Notes: generated from the sequence alone by a model not told the origin. Positions 21,534 through 32,484 are shown, numbered from the stretch's first letter. The stretch is 64,000 nt of DNA from Leptoclinus maculatus (GCA_032191485.1 JAVDOI010000004.1:17604443-17668442), one strand, 5' to 3'. A program made the numbers and translations.

Positions 21534-22083
21534 TTTTTTACACTCCTCTTTGCAGAGGGCGGTGCTACTTCTTCAGTGGACACCGACAGGCACACCTGAA
21601 AAGCAGTACAGCAATGTACACACAATGGAAGTGGTCCTGGTCAATAGATTTCAAATACTCTGTAAAGAGTACATCCAGACCTGGTACTTTTTCACATCTT
21701 TTTTCAAGTCTTCAATGTACTCACGATCCATTTACATGTCAAATGTAGAGTAACCTATGAAGAGCTGCTTCTATGACTGTTGTGTTAAAGTATCTCATAA
21801 TTTCGACTTTCTATAGCAACTGGAAAAATCTGGTCAGTGTTATGGTTACAGATGAACGGAAGCACCAACATTTTTTTTTTTATTCATTTTTTTTTGCTGG
21901 TGGAAAAAAAGTAAAAAAAAAAAACACAAAAAATTATTAGTATTATTATTTATTGTGTGGGTGGATTCTTTCTTTTTTTTTGTGAATTCCATTTTATTTT
22001 TTTATTTTTGTGATCTTTTTTTTTTTCTTTGCTGGCGGAAATGGGCTTCCACTTTAAAATGCCCTTTGGTAAGATGTTTATTC

Positions 22084-22203
22084 GCTTACGGCCATACCAC
22101 CCTGAACACGCCCGATCTCGTCTGATCTCGGAAGCTAAGCAGGGTCGGGCCTGGTCAGTACTTGGATGGGAGACCGCCTGGGAATACCAGGTGCTGTAAG
22201 CTT
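22084..22203 (+). rRNA. 5S rRNA unit 17
   Basis: Reference 5S; spacer combines 312G with 335C, a mosaic not seen elsewhere; 670 bp. Confidence 0.96.
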
Positions 22204-22753
22204 TTTTTTACACTCCTCTTTGCAGAGGGCGGTGCTACTTCTTCAGTGGACACCGACAGGCACACCTGAAAAGCAGTACAGCAATGTACACACAATGGAA
22301 GTGGTCCTGGTCAATAGATTTCAAATACTCTGTAAAGAGTACATCCAGACCTGGTACTTTTTCACATCTTTTTTCAAGTCTTCAATGTACTCACGATCCA
22401 TTTACATGTCAAATGTACAGTAACCTATGAAGAGCTGCTTCTATGACTGTTGTGTTAAAGTATCTCATAATTTCGACTTTCTATAGCAACTGGAAAAATC
22501 TGGTCAGTGTTATGGTTACAGATGAACGGAAGCACCAACATTTTTTTTTTTATTCATTTTTTTTTGCTGGTGGAAAAAAAGTAAAAAAAAAAAACACAAA
22601 AAATTATTAGTATTATTATTTATTGTGTGGGTGGATTCTTTCTTTTTTTTTGTGAATTCCATTTTCTTTTTTTATTTTTGTGATCTTTTTTTTTTTCTTT
22701 GCTGGCGGAAATGGGCTTCCACTTTAAAATGCCCTTTGGTAGGATGTTTATTC

Positions 22754-22873
22754 GCTTACGGCCATACCACCCTGAACATGCCCGATCTCGTCTGATCTCG
22801 GAAGCTAAGCAGGGTCGGGCCTGGTCAGTACTTGGATGGGAGACCGCCTGGGAATACCAGGTGCTGTAAGCTT
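22754..22873 (+). rRNA. 5S rRNA unit 18 (C26T)
   Basis: C26T at 22779; 669 bp. Opens the second copy of the eight-unit block. Confidence 0.96.
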
Positions 22874-23422
22874 TTTTTTACACTCCTCTTTGCAGAGGGC
22901 GGTGCTACTTCTTCAGTGGACACCGACAGGCACACCTGAAAAGCAGTACAGCAATGTACACACAATGGAAGTGGTCCTGGTCAATAGATTTCAAATACTC
23001 TGTAAAGAGTACATCCAGACCTGGTACTTTTTCACATCTTTTTTCAAGTCTTCAATGTACTCACAATCCATTTACATGTCAAATGTAGAGTAACCTATGA
23101 AGAGCTGCTTCTATGACTGTTGTGTTAAAGTATCTCATAATTTCGACTTTCTATAGCAACTGGAAAAATCTGGTCAGTGTTATGGTTACAGATGAACGGA
23201 AGCACCAACATTTTTTTTTTTATTCATTTTTTTTTGCTGGTGGAAAAAAAGTAAAAAAAAAAAACACAAAAAATTATTAGTATTATTATTTATTGTGTGG
23301 GTGGATTCTTTCTTTTTTTTGTGAATTCCATTTTCTTTTTTTATTTTTGTGATCTTTTTTTTTTTCTTTGCTGGCGGAAATGGGCTTCCACTTTAAAATG
23401 CCCTTTGGTAGGATGTTTATTC

Positions 23423-23542
23423 GCTTACGGCCATACCACCCTGAACACGCCCGATCTCGTCTGATCTCGGAAGCTAAGCAGGGTCGGGCCTGGTCAGTAC
23501 TTGGATGGGAGACCGCCTGGGAATACCAGGTGCTGTAAGCTT
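23423..23542 (+). rRNA. 5S rRNA unit 19
   Basis: Reference 5S; 196A; 669 bp. Counterpart of unit 6. Confidence 0.96.
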
Positions 23543-24091
23543 TTTTTTACACTCCTCTTTGCAGAGGGCGGTGCTACTTCTTCAGTGGACACCGACAGGC
23601 ACACCTGAAAAGCAGTAAAGCAATGTACACACAATGGAAGTGGTCCTGGTCAATAGATTTCAAATACTCTGTAAAGAGTACATCCAGACCTGGTACTTTT
23701 TCACATCTTTTTTCAAGTCTTCAATGTACTCACAATCCATTTACATGTCAAATGTAGAGTAACCTATGAAGAGCTGCTTCTATGACTGTTGTGTTAAAGT
23801 ATCTCATAATTTCGACTTTCTATAGCAACTGGAAAAATCTGGTCAGTGTTATGGTTACAGATGAACGGAAGCACCAACATTTTTTTTTTTATTCATTTTT
23901 TTTTGCTGGTGGAAAAAAAGTAAAAAAAAAAAACACAAAAAATTATTAGTATTATTATTTATTGTGTGGGTGGATTCTTTCTTTTTTTTGTGAATTCCAT
24001 TTTATTTTTTTATTTTTGTGATCTTTTTTTTTTTCTTTGCTGGCGGAAATGGGCTTCCACTTTAAAATGCCCTTTGGTAGGATGTTTATTC

Positions 24092-24211
24092 GCTTACGGC
24101 CATACCACCCTGAACACGCCCGATCTCGTCTGATCTCGGAAGCTAAGCAGGGTCGGGCCTGGTCAGTACTTGGATGGGAGACCGCCTGGGAATACCAGGT
24201 GCTGTAAGCTT
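24092..24211 (+). rRNA. 5S rRNA unit 20 (spacer interrupted by hAT element)
   Basis: Reference 5S. The spacer is split at unit position 377 by the transposon. Removing the element and one target copy restores a 669-bp unit. Confidence 0.96.
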
Positions 24212-24460
24212 TTTTTTACACTCCTCTTTGCAGAGGGCGGTGCTACTTCTTCAGTGGACACCGACAGGCACACCTGAAAAGCAGTACAGCAATGTACACA
24301 CAATGGAAGTGGTCCTGGTCAATAGATTTCAAATACTCTGTAAAGAGTACATCCAGACCTGGTACTTTTTCACATCTTTTTTCAAGTCTTCAATGTACTC
24401 ACAATCCATTTACATGTCAAATGTAGAGTAACCTATGAAGAGCTGCTTCTATGACTGTTG

Positions 24461-24468
24461 TGTTAAAG
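24461..24468. repeat. Target-site duplication, left copy
   Basis: TGTTAAAG directly precedes the element and recurs at 27380-27387. Eight bases is the hAT-superfamily size. Uninterrupted units carry this 8-mer once. Confidence 0.95.
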
Positions 24469-24484
24469 CACATGTGTCAAACTC
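24469..24484 (+). repeat. hAT left terminal inverted repeat
   Basis: CACATGTGTCAAACTC; pairs with 27364-27379 with three mismatches confined to bases 3-5. Confidence 0.85.
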
Positions 24485-24552
24485 AAGGCCCGCGGGCCGA
24501 ATCCGGCCCGCCACGTCATTTTATGTGGCCCGCGAAGGCATATCTCCACCAG

Positions 24553-24596
24553 AAAAAAAAAAAAAAAAAAAATTAATAAAAAAAAAAAAAAAAAAA
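24553..24596. repeat. Twin poly-A tracts inside the hAT 5' region
   Basis: A20 and A19 runs are separated by TTAAT. They resemble the A-runs of the 5S spacer. Their length makes them prone to slippage or sequencing error. Confidence 0.8.
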
Positions 24597-24662
24597 TATT
24601 TATATTTTTATTATCAAGTCTAACTTTTAATTTGTTTTTTTTGCTGCTGAAATGGGCTTCCA

Positions 24663-24669
24663 TATAAAG
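24663..24669 (+). promoter_or_regulatory. TATA-like box of the hAT transposase gene
   Basis: TATAAAG lies about 200 bp before the transposase ATG and directly after AAATGGGCTTCCA, a motif also found before the 5S TATA-like element. Function is inferred from position only. Confidence 0.35.
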
Positions 24670-24866
24670 GCATATGATTGTCTTAAAATTAAACTCTATG
24701 CTGCTTCATCGTGTACGCTACAGTGACCATAAACTACATCTCCCACAATGCATGTTGAGTTTTTGACCCGCGAAATGACGGACTGCGGCCGCTAGTAGCG
24801 TCAGCGTTAACTAAATCAGTTTTCCAACGAATTACTGAGTTGAAAATGTTTGAAAAATAATCCAAC

Positions 24867-26687
24867 ATGTCAAAGAAGAGGAAAATTGATACAGAGGGAA
24901 GGACATTTAATGAAAGATGGGAAAGCGAGTATATGTTTGTTCTTCAAGGAGAGAAACCGGTATGTATTCTATGCAATGAAGCCGTGTCAGTGATAAAAGA
25001 ATACAATTTACGTCGGCATTTCGAGACCAAACACGGAGCCAAGTATGCTAAATTTAGCCTCCAGGAAAAACGTGAACTTGTCCAAAAATTAAAAGGCAGA
25101 CTCCAATCACAGCAGAACATTTTCACAAAAGCTACAGCCAAAAATGATGCCGCTGTGAAAGCTAGCTTTATTGTGGCTGAAGAAATCGCACGAGCTTCCA
25201 AGTCCTTTTCAGAGGGTGCATTTTTGAAGGAGTGTATGCTCAAGGTCTGTGAGCAGGTGAGCCCCGACCAGGTACAGGCTTTTCAAAATGTCAGTTTGTC
25301 AAGGAACACAATCGCAGACCGAGTTAAGGAACTAGCAGGCAATCTGACAGAACAGCTAGCCGAGGAGTCGAGCAGTTACGTGGCTTTTTCATTAGCCGTT
25401 GATGAAAGTACAGACAACACGGACACAGCGCAACTGGCCATTTTTGTAAGAGGCGTGAAGGCAGACTTGACTGTCAGTGAGGAGCTCTTGGATGTAGTTG
25501 CCCTCCATGGAACGACGACGGGGAGGGACATTTTTGATGCAGTGGAGAGGTCCGTGAGTAAAACTGAATTACCCTGGGAAAAGTTGGTGGGGCTAACTAC
25601 CGATGGCGCGCCTGCAATGTGTGGACAAAAAACAGGCTTGGTTGGACTAGTGAAGGAGAAAATGCAAAAAAGTAACTGCCACACACCTCTGATAACGTAT
25701 CATTGCATTATCCACCAAGAAGCTCTGTGTGGAAAGGTTCTGGAACTGGATAATATAATGACCACGGTCACGAAAACAGTGAACTTCATTCGAGCGCGTG
25801 GCCTGAATCACCGCCAGTTCCAGCTGTTTTTGAAGGAGTTGGGCTCGGAGCATGGAGATGTGCCGTACCATACAGAAGTAAGGTGGCTGAGTAGGAACGT
25901 GGTCCTCAAACGATTTTTTGAGCTTAGGGAAGACATTGCTGTTTTCATGCAAAGTAAAGGAAAACCCTTGCCTGAACTGTCAGATCCAAACTGGCTGTGT
26001 GATTTTGCTATGTTGTGTGACATAACGGAGCATCTTGCCCAACTGAATCAGAGGCTGCAGGGACGCAAACAAGTCATCACGAAGATGTCCGACATGATCA
26101 CAGCTTTCCAGCGTAAACTGCAGCTATGGAAGTCCCAACTGGAACAGGACAATCTTGCACACTTTCCTGTCTGCCAGGAAATCTCAGCCTCAGTTCCTGG
26201 TGCTTTTTCATGTGATCGATTGGCTACCAAAGTGAACCGGTTAATGACTGAATTTGATCGGCGCTTCTCTGACTTCAGAACACAGCGCATTGACTTTGCC
26301 ATCTTTGCAAATCCTTTCACCGCCGACGTCGACAGTGCGCCCCATCTCCTTCAGATGGAGTTAATAGAGCTTCAGAGCGATAGTGACCTGAGAGCAAAGT
26401 TCCAGGATGCTGCGATTGAGGATTTTTACCGTCTCCTGCCTCCTGCTTTGATGCCACAGCTCCGACTTCAAGCTGCCCGTGTTCTGTCCATGTTTGGGAG
26501 CACCTATCTGTGCGAACAGATGTTTTCAATAATGAATTTAAACAAGACAAAGCACAGATCGCGCATCACCGACGACAACCTCCACGCTGTTTTACGGATT
26601 GCTACAGCACAAGACCTAAAGCCAGACATTGACCGACTGACCACGGGAAAACGGTGTCAGACATCCGGCCAGAAAACAAATGGGTAA
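24867..26687 (+). CDS. hAT transposase, Charlie8/GTF2IRD2-like, BED-type zinc finger
   Basis: The 606-residue protein is expected to bind the element ends and catalyse cut-and-paste transposition in the nucleus. A basic N-terminus (KKRK at 3-6) is followed by a BED-like C2H2 finger with C33, C36, H51 and H56. The RNase-H-like catalytic core shows the expected acidic residues: D179 in AVDEST, D246 in TTDGAPAM, and E550 in LCEQMFSIMN. The hAT hallmarks HCIIHQEALC (279-288) and VRWLS (338-342) are also present. The C-terminal block around 536-580 is the conserved hAT dimerisation region. The CDS is uninterrupted and about full length for the family, and the start is the first in-frame ATG. The stop codon TAA overlaps a possible splice donor, so a spliced form would end after two alternative codons. 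The mammalian gene GTF2IRD2 contains a domesticated relative; here the protein is still within its own transposon. Confidence 0.93.
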   Translation: MSKKRKIDTEGRTFNERWESEYMFVLQGEKPVCILCNEAVSVIKEYNLRRHFETKHGAKYAKFSLQEKRELVQKLKGRLQSQQNIFTKATAKNDAAVKASFIVAEEIARASKSFSEGAFLKECMLKVCEQVSPDQVQAFQNVSLSRNTIADRVKELAGNLTEQLAEESSSYVAFSLAVDESTDNTDTAQLAIFVRGVKADLTVSEELLDVVALHGTTTGRDIFDAVERSVSKTELPWEKLVGLTTDGAPAMCGQKTGLVGLVKEKMQKSNCHTPLITYHCIIHQEALCGKVLELDNIMTTVTKTVNFIRARGLNHRQFQLFLKELGSEHGDVPYHTEVRWLSRNVVLKRFFELREDIAVFMQSKGKPLPELSDPNWLCDFAMLCDITEHLAQLNQRLQGRKQVITKMSDMITAFQRKLQLWKSQLEQDNLAHFPVCQEISASVPGAFSCDRLATKVNRLMTEFDRRFSDFRTQRIDFAIFANPFTADVDSAPHLLQMELIELQSDSDLRAKFQDAAIEDFYRLLPPALMPQLRLQAARVLSMFGSTYLCEQMFSIMNLNKTKHRSRITDDNLHAVLRIATAQDLKPDIDRLTTGKRCQTSGQKTNG

Positions 26688-26805
26688 GCATTTTTAAAAA
26701 CCTGAATTGTATTAAATATATAATACAATTCATTTCAACCAAGAATAAGTACAGTGTAATATGTGTGAAATGTAATGGCTGTGTTTTGTTTGTTGTTGTT
26801 TTCAG
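26684..26805 (+). other. Possible 3'-terminal intron of the transposase transcript
   Basis: A donor-like G|GTAAGC begins at 26684 and a T-rich tract ends in TTTTCAG at 26805. Splicing would replace the last codon and TAA with GGA ACA TGA, adding a single Thr. The coding effect is trivial, so the intron would matter only for transcript processing. Confidence 0.4.
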
Positions 26806-27110
26806 AACATGATCAATAGATGAGGATGGTGTGTGATATGGTGTCCTGGGTGAGGAAGTATTTACTTGGTGTGTTCAAGGCCATGCAGCATCACCTCATC
26901 AACCTCACCCGAAACTTGAACAATATAATTGTGAACTGAGACATATCTGACTGTTATTTTGTTATGTTGAGTTGTTAAATATACTACTTTGTATGTATAG
27001 CAATGTATTCAGTGTGTTTAGGTGTATGTGTTCATACAGCCAAATGTTTACTGTAATCAAAAGCATCTCTTATTCGTTGGTTGTATGCCCTCTACAAGGC
27101 TGTCTGTACA
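26688..27110. other. hAT 3' untranslated region
   Basis: This is AT-rich non-coding sequence after the stop codon. No second open reading frame with family features is present. Confidence 0.6.
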
Positions 27111-27146
27111 CTTTTACATCTGTCACAAATGTGACAGATGTAAAAG
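27111..27146. repeat. Perfect 17-bp hairpin in the hAT right subterminal region
   Basis: CTTTTACATCTGTCACA is followed by AA and then its exact reverse complement. It lies about 230 bp from the right end and may be a transposase-binding site or a transcription stop; neither is shown. Confidence 0.85.
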
Positions 27147-27363
27147 TTTGATCTTTGATTTGTTATAATAACAGAGAAATGTGCATATCATTTTACATTT
27201 ATATAAATGCATTTACAATATGTTTATACTTCAATAAACAATAATCAAATGCAGAGAGAGTTGTTTAACAATATGTTCGGGAGTAGTTACATTTATACAG
27301 TCTTACAGTTACATCCGGCCCTTTGAGGGCGACCATGATGCTGATGTGGCCCGGGGTGAAAAT

Positions 27364-27379
27364 GAGTTTGACACCCCTG
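27364..27379 (-). repeat. hAT right terminal inverted repeat
   Basis: GAGTTTGACACCCCTG, the partner of 24469-24484. Confidence 0.85.
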
Positions 27380-27387
27380 TGTTAAAG
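27380..27387. repeat. Target-site duplication, right copy
   Basis: TGTTAAAG, followed at once by the continuation of the unit-20 spacer (TATCTCATAATTTCG). Confidence 0.95.
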
Positions 27388-27679
27388 TATCTCATAATTT
27401 CGACTTTCTATAGCAACTGGAAAAATCTGGTCAGTGTTATGGTTACAGATGAACGGAAGCACCAACATTTTTTTTTTTATTCATTTTTTTTTGCTGGTGG
27501 AAAAAAAGTAAAAAAAAAAAACACAAAAAATTATTAGTATTATTATTTATTGTGTGGGTGGATTCTTTCTTTTTTTTGTGAATTCCATTTTATTTTTTTA
27601 TTTTTGTGATCTTTTTTTTTTTCTTTGCTGGCGGAAATGGGCTTCCACTTTAAAATGCCCTTTGGTAGGATGTTTATTC

Positions 27680-27799
27680 GCTTACGGCCATACCACCCTG
27701 AACACGCCCGATCTCGTCTGATCTCGGAAGCTAAGCAGGGTCGGGCCTGGTCAGTACTTGGATGGGAGACCGCCTGGGAATACCAGGTGCTGTAAGCTT
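27680..27799 (+). rRNA. 5S rRNA unit 21
   Basis: Reference 5S; plain short spacer, 669 bp. First copy after the transposon. Confidence 0.96.
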
Positions 27800-28348
27800 T
27801 TTTTTACACTCCTCTTTGCAGAGGGCGGTGCTACTTCTTCAGTGGACACCGACAGGCACACCTGAAAAGCAGTACAGCAATGTACACACAATGGAAGTGG
27901 TCCTGGTCAATAGATTTCAAATACTCTGTAAAGAGTACATCCAGACCTGGTACTTTTTCACATCTTTTTTCAAGTCTTCAATGTACTCACAATCCATTTA
28001 CATGTCAAATGTAGAGTAACCTATGAAGAGCTGCTTCTATGACTGTTGTGTTAAAGTATCTCATAATTTCGACTTTCTATAGCAACTGGAAAAATCTGGT
28101 CAGTGTTATGGTTACAGATGAACGGAAGCACCAACATTTTTTTTTTTATTCATTTTTTTTTGCTGGTGGAAAAAAAGTAAAAAAAAAAAACACAAAAAAT
28201 TATTAGTATTATTATTTATTGTGTGGGTGGATTCTTTCTTTTTTTTGTGAATTCCATTTTCTTTTTTTATTTTTGTGATCTTTTTTTTTTTCTTTGCTGG
28301 CGGAAATGGGCTTCCACTTTAAAATGCCCTTTGGTAGGATGTTTATTC

Positions 28349-28468
28349 GCTTACGGCCATACCACCCTGAACACGCCCGATCTCGTCTGATCTCGGAAGC
28401 TAAGCAGGGTCGGGCCTGGTCAGTACTTGGATGGGAGACCGCCTGGGAATACCAGGTGCTGTAAGCTT
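28349..28468 (+). rRNA. 5S rRNA unit 22
   Basis: Reference 5S; 196A; 669 bp. Counterpart of unit 9. Confidence 0.96.
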
Positions 28469-29017
28469 TTTTTTACACTCCTCTTTGCAGAGGGCGGTGC
28501 TACTTCTTCAGTGGACACCGACAGGCACACCTGAAAAGCAGTAAAGCAATGTACACACAATGGAAGTGGTCCTGGTCAATAGATTTCAAATACTCTGTAA
28601 AGAGTACATCCAGACCTGGTACTTTTTCACATCTTTTTTCAAGTCTTCAATGTACTCACAATCCATTTACATGTCAAATGTAGAGTAACCTATGAAGAGC
28701 TGCTTCTATGACTGTTGTGTTAAAGTATCTCATAATTTCGACTTTCTATAGCAACTGGAAAAATCTGGTCAGTGTTATGGTTACAGATGAACGGAAGCAC
28801 CAACATTTTTTTTTTTATTCATTTTTTTTTGCTGGTGGAAAAAAAGTAAAAAAAAAAAACACAAAAAATTATTAGTATTATTATTTATTGTGTGGGTGGA
28901 TTCTTTCTTTTTTTTGTGAATTCCATTTTCTTTTTTTATTTTTGTGATCTTTTTTTTTTTCTTTGCTGGCGGAAATGGGCTTCCACTTTAAAATGCCCTT
29001 TGGTAGGATGTTTATTC

Positions 29018-29137
29018 GCTTACGGCCATACCACCCTGAACACGCCCGGTCTCGTCTGATCTCGGAAGCTAAGCAGGGTCGGGCCTGGTCAGTACTTGGA
29101 TGGGAGACCGCCTGGGAATACCAGGTGCTGTAAGCTT
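29018..29137 (+). rRNA. 5S rRNA unit 23 (A32G)
   Basis: A32G at 29049; 335C/489C; 669 bp. Counterpart of unit 10. Confidence 0.96.
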
Positions 29138-29686
29138 TTTTTTACACTCCTCTTTGCAGAGGGCGGTGCTACTTCTTCAGTGGACACCGACAGGCACACC
29201 TGAAAAGCAGTACAGCAATGTACACACAATGGAAGTGGTCCTGGTCAATAGATTTCAAATACTCTGTAAAGAGTACATCCAGACCTGGTACTTTTTCACA
29301 TCTTTTTTCAAGTCTTCAATGTACTCACAATCCATTTACATGTCAAATGTACAGTAACCTATGAAGAGCTGCTTCTATGACTGTTGTGTTAAAGTATCTC
29401 ATAATTTCGACTTTCTATAGCAACTGGAAAAATCTGGTCAGTGTTATGGTTACAGATGAACGGAAGCACCAACATTTTTTTTTTTATTCATTTTTTTTTG
29501 CTGGTCGAAAAAAAGTAAAAAAAAAAAACACAAAAAATTATTAGTATTATTATTTATTGTGTGGGTGGATTCTTTCTTTTTTTTGTGAATTCCATTTTAT
29601 TTTTTTATTTTTGTGATCTTTTTTTTTTTCTTTGCTGGCGGAAATGGGCTTCCACTTTAAAATGCCCTTTGGTAAGATGTTTATTC

Positions 29687-29806
29687 GCTTACGGCCATAC
29701 CACCCTGAACACGCCCGATCTCGTCTGATCTCGGAAGCTAAGCAGGGTCGGGCCTGGTCAGTACTTGGATGGGAGACCGCCTGGGAATACCAGGTGCTGT
29801 AAGCTT
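29687..29806 (+). rRNA. 5S rRNA unit 24
   Basis: Reference 5S with normal C at -1, unlike counterpart unit 11; 312G; 670 bp. Confidence 0.96.
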
Positions 29807-30356
29807 TTTTTTACACTCCTCTTTGCAGAGGGCGGTGCTACTTCTTCAGTGGACACCGACAGGCACACCTGAAAAGCAGTACAGCAATGTACACACAATG
29901 GAAGTGGTCCTGGTCAATAGATTTCAAATACTCTGTAAAGAGTACATCCAGACCTGGTACTTTTTCACATCTTTTTTCAAGTCTTCAATGTACTCACGAT
30001 CCATTTACATGTCAAATGTAGAGTAACCTATGAAGAGCTGCTTCTATGACTGTTGTGTTAAAGTATCTCATAATTTCGACTTTCTATAGCAACTGGAAAA
30101 ATCTGGTCAGTGTTATGGTTACAGATGAACGGAAGCACCAACATTTTTTTTTTTATTCATTTTTTTTTGCTGGTGGAAAAAAAGTAAAAAAAAAAAACAC
30201 AAAAAATTATTAGTATTATTATTTATTGTGTGGGTGGATTCTTTCTTTTTTTTTGTGAATTCCATTTTATTTTTTTATTTTTGTGATCTTTTTTTTTTTC
30301 TTTGCTGGCGGAAATGGGCTTCCACTTTAAAATGCCCTTTGGTAAGATGTTTATTC

Positions 30357-30476
30357 GCTTACGGCCATACCACCCTGAACACGCCCGATCTCGTCTGATC
30401 TCGGAAGCTAAGCAGGGTCGGGCCTGGTCAGTACTTGGATGGGAGACCGCCTGGGAATACCAGGTGCTGTAAGCTT
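30357..30476 (+). rRNA. 5S rRNA unit 25
   Basis: Reference 5S; 312G; 670 bp. Last unit of the second eight-unit block. Confidence 0.96.
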
Positions 30477-31026
30477 TTTTTTACACTCCTCTTTGCAGAG
30501 GGCGGTGCTACTTCTTCAGTGGACACCGACAGGCACACCTGAAAAGCAGTACAGCAATGTACACACAATGGAAGTGGTCCTGGTCAATAGATTTCAAATA
30601 CTCTGTAAAGAGTACATCCAGACCTGGTACTTTTTCACATCTTTTTTCAAGTCTTCAATGTACTCACGATCCATTTACATGTCAAATGTAGAGTAACCTA
30701 TGAAGAGCTGCTTCTATGACTGTTGTGTTAAAGTATCTCATAATTTCGACTTTCTATAGCAACTGGAAAAATCTGGTCAGTGTTATGGTTACAGATGAAC
30801 GGAAGCACCAACATTTTTTTTTTTATTCATTTTTTTTTGCTGGTGGAAAAAAAGTAAAAAAAAAAAACACAAAAAATTATTAGTATTATTATTTATTGTG
30901 TGGGTGGATTCTTTCTTTTTTTTTGTGAATTCCATTTTCTTTTTTTATTTTTGTGATCTTTTTTTTTTTCTTTGCTGGCGGAAATGGGCTTCCACTTTAA
31001 AATGCCCTTTGGTAGGATGTTTATTC

Positions 31027-31146
31027 GCTTACGGCCATACCACCCTGAACATGCCCGATCTCGTCTGATCTCGGAAGCTAAGCAGGGTCGGGCCTGGTCA
31101 GTACTTGGATGGGAGACCGCCTGGGAATACCAGGTGCTGTAAGCTT
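31027..31146 (+). rRNA. 5S rRNA unit 26 (C26T)
   Basis: C26T at 31052; 669 bp. Confidence 0.96.
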
Positions 31147-31695
31147 TTTTTTACACTCCTCTTTGCAGAGGGCGGTGCTACTTCTTCAGTGGACACCGAC
31201 AGGCACACCTGAAAAGCAGTACAGCAATGTACACACAATGGAAGTGGTCCTGGTCAATAGATTTCAAATACTCTGTAAAGAGTACATCCAGACCTGGTAC
31301 TTTTTCACATCTTTTTTCAAGTCTTCAATGTACTCACAATCCATTTACATGTCAAATGTAGAGTAACCTATGAAGAGCTGCTTCTATGACTGTTGTGTTA
31401 AAGTATCTCATAATTTCGACTTTCTATAGCAACTGGAAAAATCTGGTCAGTGTTATGGTTACAGATGAACGGAAGCACCAACATTTTTTTTTTTATTCAT
31501 TTTTTTTTGCTGGTGGAAAAAAAGTAAAAAAAAAAAACACAAAAAATTATTAGTATTATTATTTATTGTGTGGGTGGATTCTTTCTTTTTTTTGTGAATT
31601 CCATTTTCTTTTTTTATTTTTGTGATCTTTTTTTTTTTCTTTGCTGGCGGAAATGGGCTTCCACTTTAAAATGCCCTTTGGTAGGATGTTTATTC

Positions 31696-31815
31696 GCTTA
31701 CGGCCATACCACCCTGAACACGCCCGATCTCGTCTGATCTCGGAAGCTAAGCAGGGTCGGGCCTGGTCAGTACTTGGATGGGAGACCGCCTGGGAATACC
31801 AGGTGCTGTAAGCTT
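31696..31815 (+). rRNA. 5S rRNA unit 27
   Basis: Reference 5S; plain short spacer, 669 bp. Confidence 0.96.
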
Positions 31816-32364
31816 TTTTTTACACTCCTCTTTGCAGAGGGCGGTGCTACTTCTTCAGTGGACACCGACAGGCACACCTGAAAAGCAGTACAGCAATGTA
31901 CACACAATGGAAGTGGTCCTGGTCAATAGATTTCAAATACTCTGTAAAGAGTACATCCAGACCTGGTACTTTTTCACATCTTTTTTCAAGTCTTCAATGT
32001 ACTCACAATCCATTTACATGTCAAATGTAGAGTAACCTATGAAGAGCTGCTTCTATGACTGTTGTGTTAAAGTATCTCATAATTTCGACTTTCTATAGCA
32101 ACTGGAAAAATCTGGTCAGTGTTATGGTTACAGATGAACGGAAGCACCAACATTTTTTTTTTTATTCATTTTTTTTTGCTGGTGGAAAAAAAGTAAAAAA
32201 AAAAAACACAAAAAATTATTAGTATTATTATTTATTGTGTGGGTGGATTCTTTCTTTTTTTTGTGAATTCCATTTTATTTTTTTATTTTTGTGATCTTTT
32301 TTTTTTTCTTTGCTGGCGGAAATGGGCTTCCACTTTAAAATGCCCTTTGGTAGGATGTTTATTC

Positions 32365-32484
32365 GCTTACGGCCATACCACCCTGAACACGCCCGATCTC
32401 GTCTGATCTCGGAAGCTAAGCAGGGTCGGGCCTGGTCAGTACTTGGATGGGAGACCGCCTGGGAATACCAGGTGCTGTAAGCTT
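32365..32484 (+). rRNA. 5S rRNA unit 28
   Basis: Reference 5S; 669 bp, no marker noted. Confidence 0.96.

Larger units (their letters stand above)
10710..24468 (+). repeat. 5S rDNA tandem array, left segment (truncated copy plus units 1-20)
   Basis: Head-to-tail units all run on the + strand. Each unit is a 120-bp 5S gene, T8, a hairpin-forming CCTCTTTGCAGAGG, about 550 bp of spacer with T- and A-runs, and a promoter-proximal segment. Short units are 669-670 bp. Long units are 681 bp because TTTTTCATATC is added before the CTTTTTTCAAG motif of the mid-spacer. Recurrent spacer markers are used in the entries below: 196A (C to A at unit position 196), 312G (A to G at 312), 335C/489C (G to C at 335 and 489), and GCC (GAATGCC for GAATTCC near the 3' spacer). 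Confidence 0.97.
24469..27379 (+). mobile_element. Autonomous-looking hAT (Charlie8/GTF2IRD2-like) DNA transposon, 2,911 bp
   Basis: Short terminal inverted repeats are present: left CACATGTGTCAAACTC, right (reverse complement) CAGGGGTGTCAAACTC, 13 of 16 matching. Next to the left end is a GC-rich stretch (GGCCCGCGGGCC) and next to the right end GGCCCGGGG. Inside are two A-runs (24553-24572, 24578-24596), a TATA-like box at 24663, one intact transposase gene, a possible 3' intron, and a perfect 17-bp hairpin near the right end. The clean target duplication and uninterrupted reading frame indicate recent insertion. The transposase is on the same strand as the 5S genes. This is the only unit of 74 that is interrupted. 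Confidence 0.95.
22754..31026 (+). repeat. Higher-order repeat, eight-unit block copy 2 (contains the hAT element)
   Basis: Units 18-25. Total 8,273 bp, which is 5,354 bp plus 2,919 bp (2,911-bp element and 8-bp duplication). Confidence 0.85.

Noticed and set aside
24435..24663. Short reading frames spanning the hAT left junction on both strands
   Set aside because: They cross from spacer into transposon and depend on poly-A/poly-T translation.
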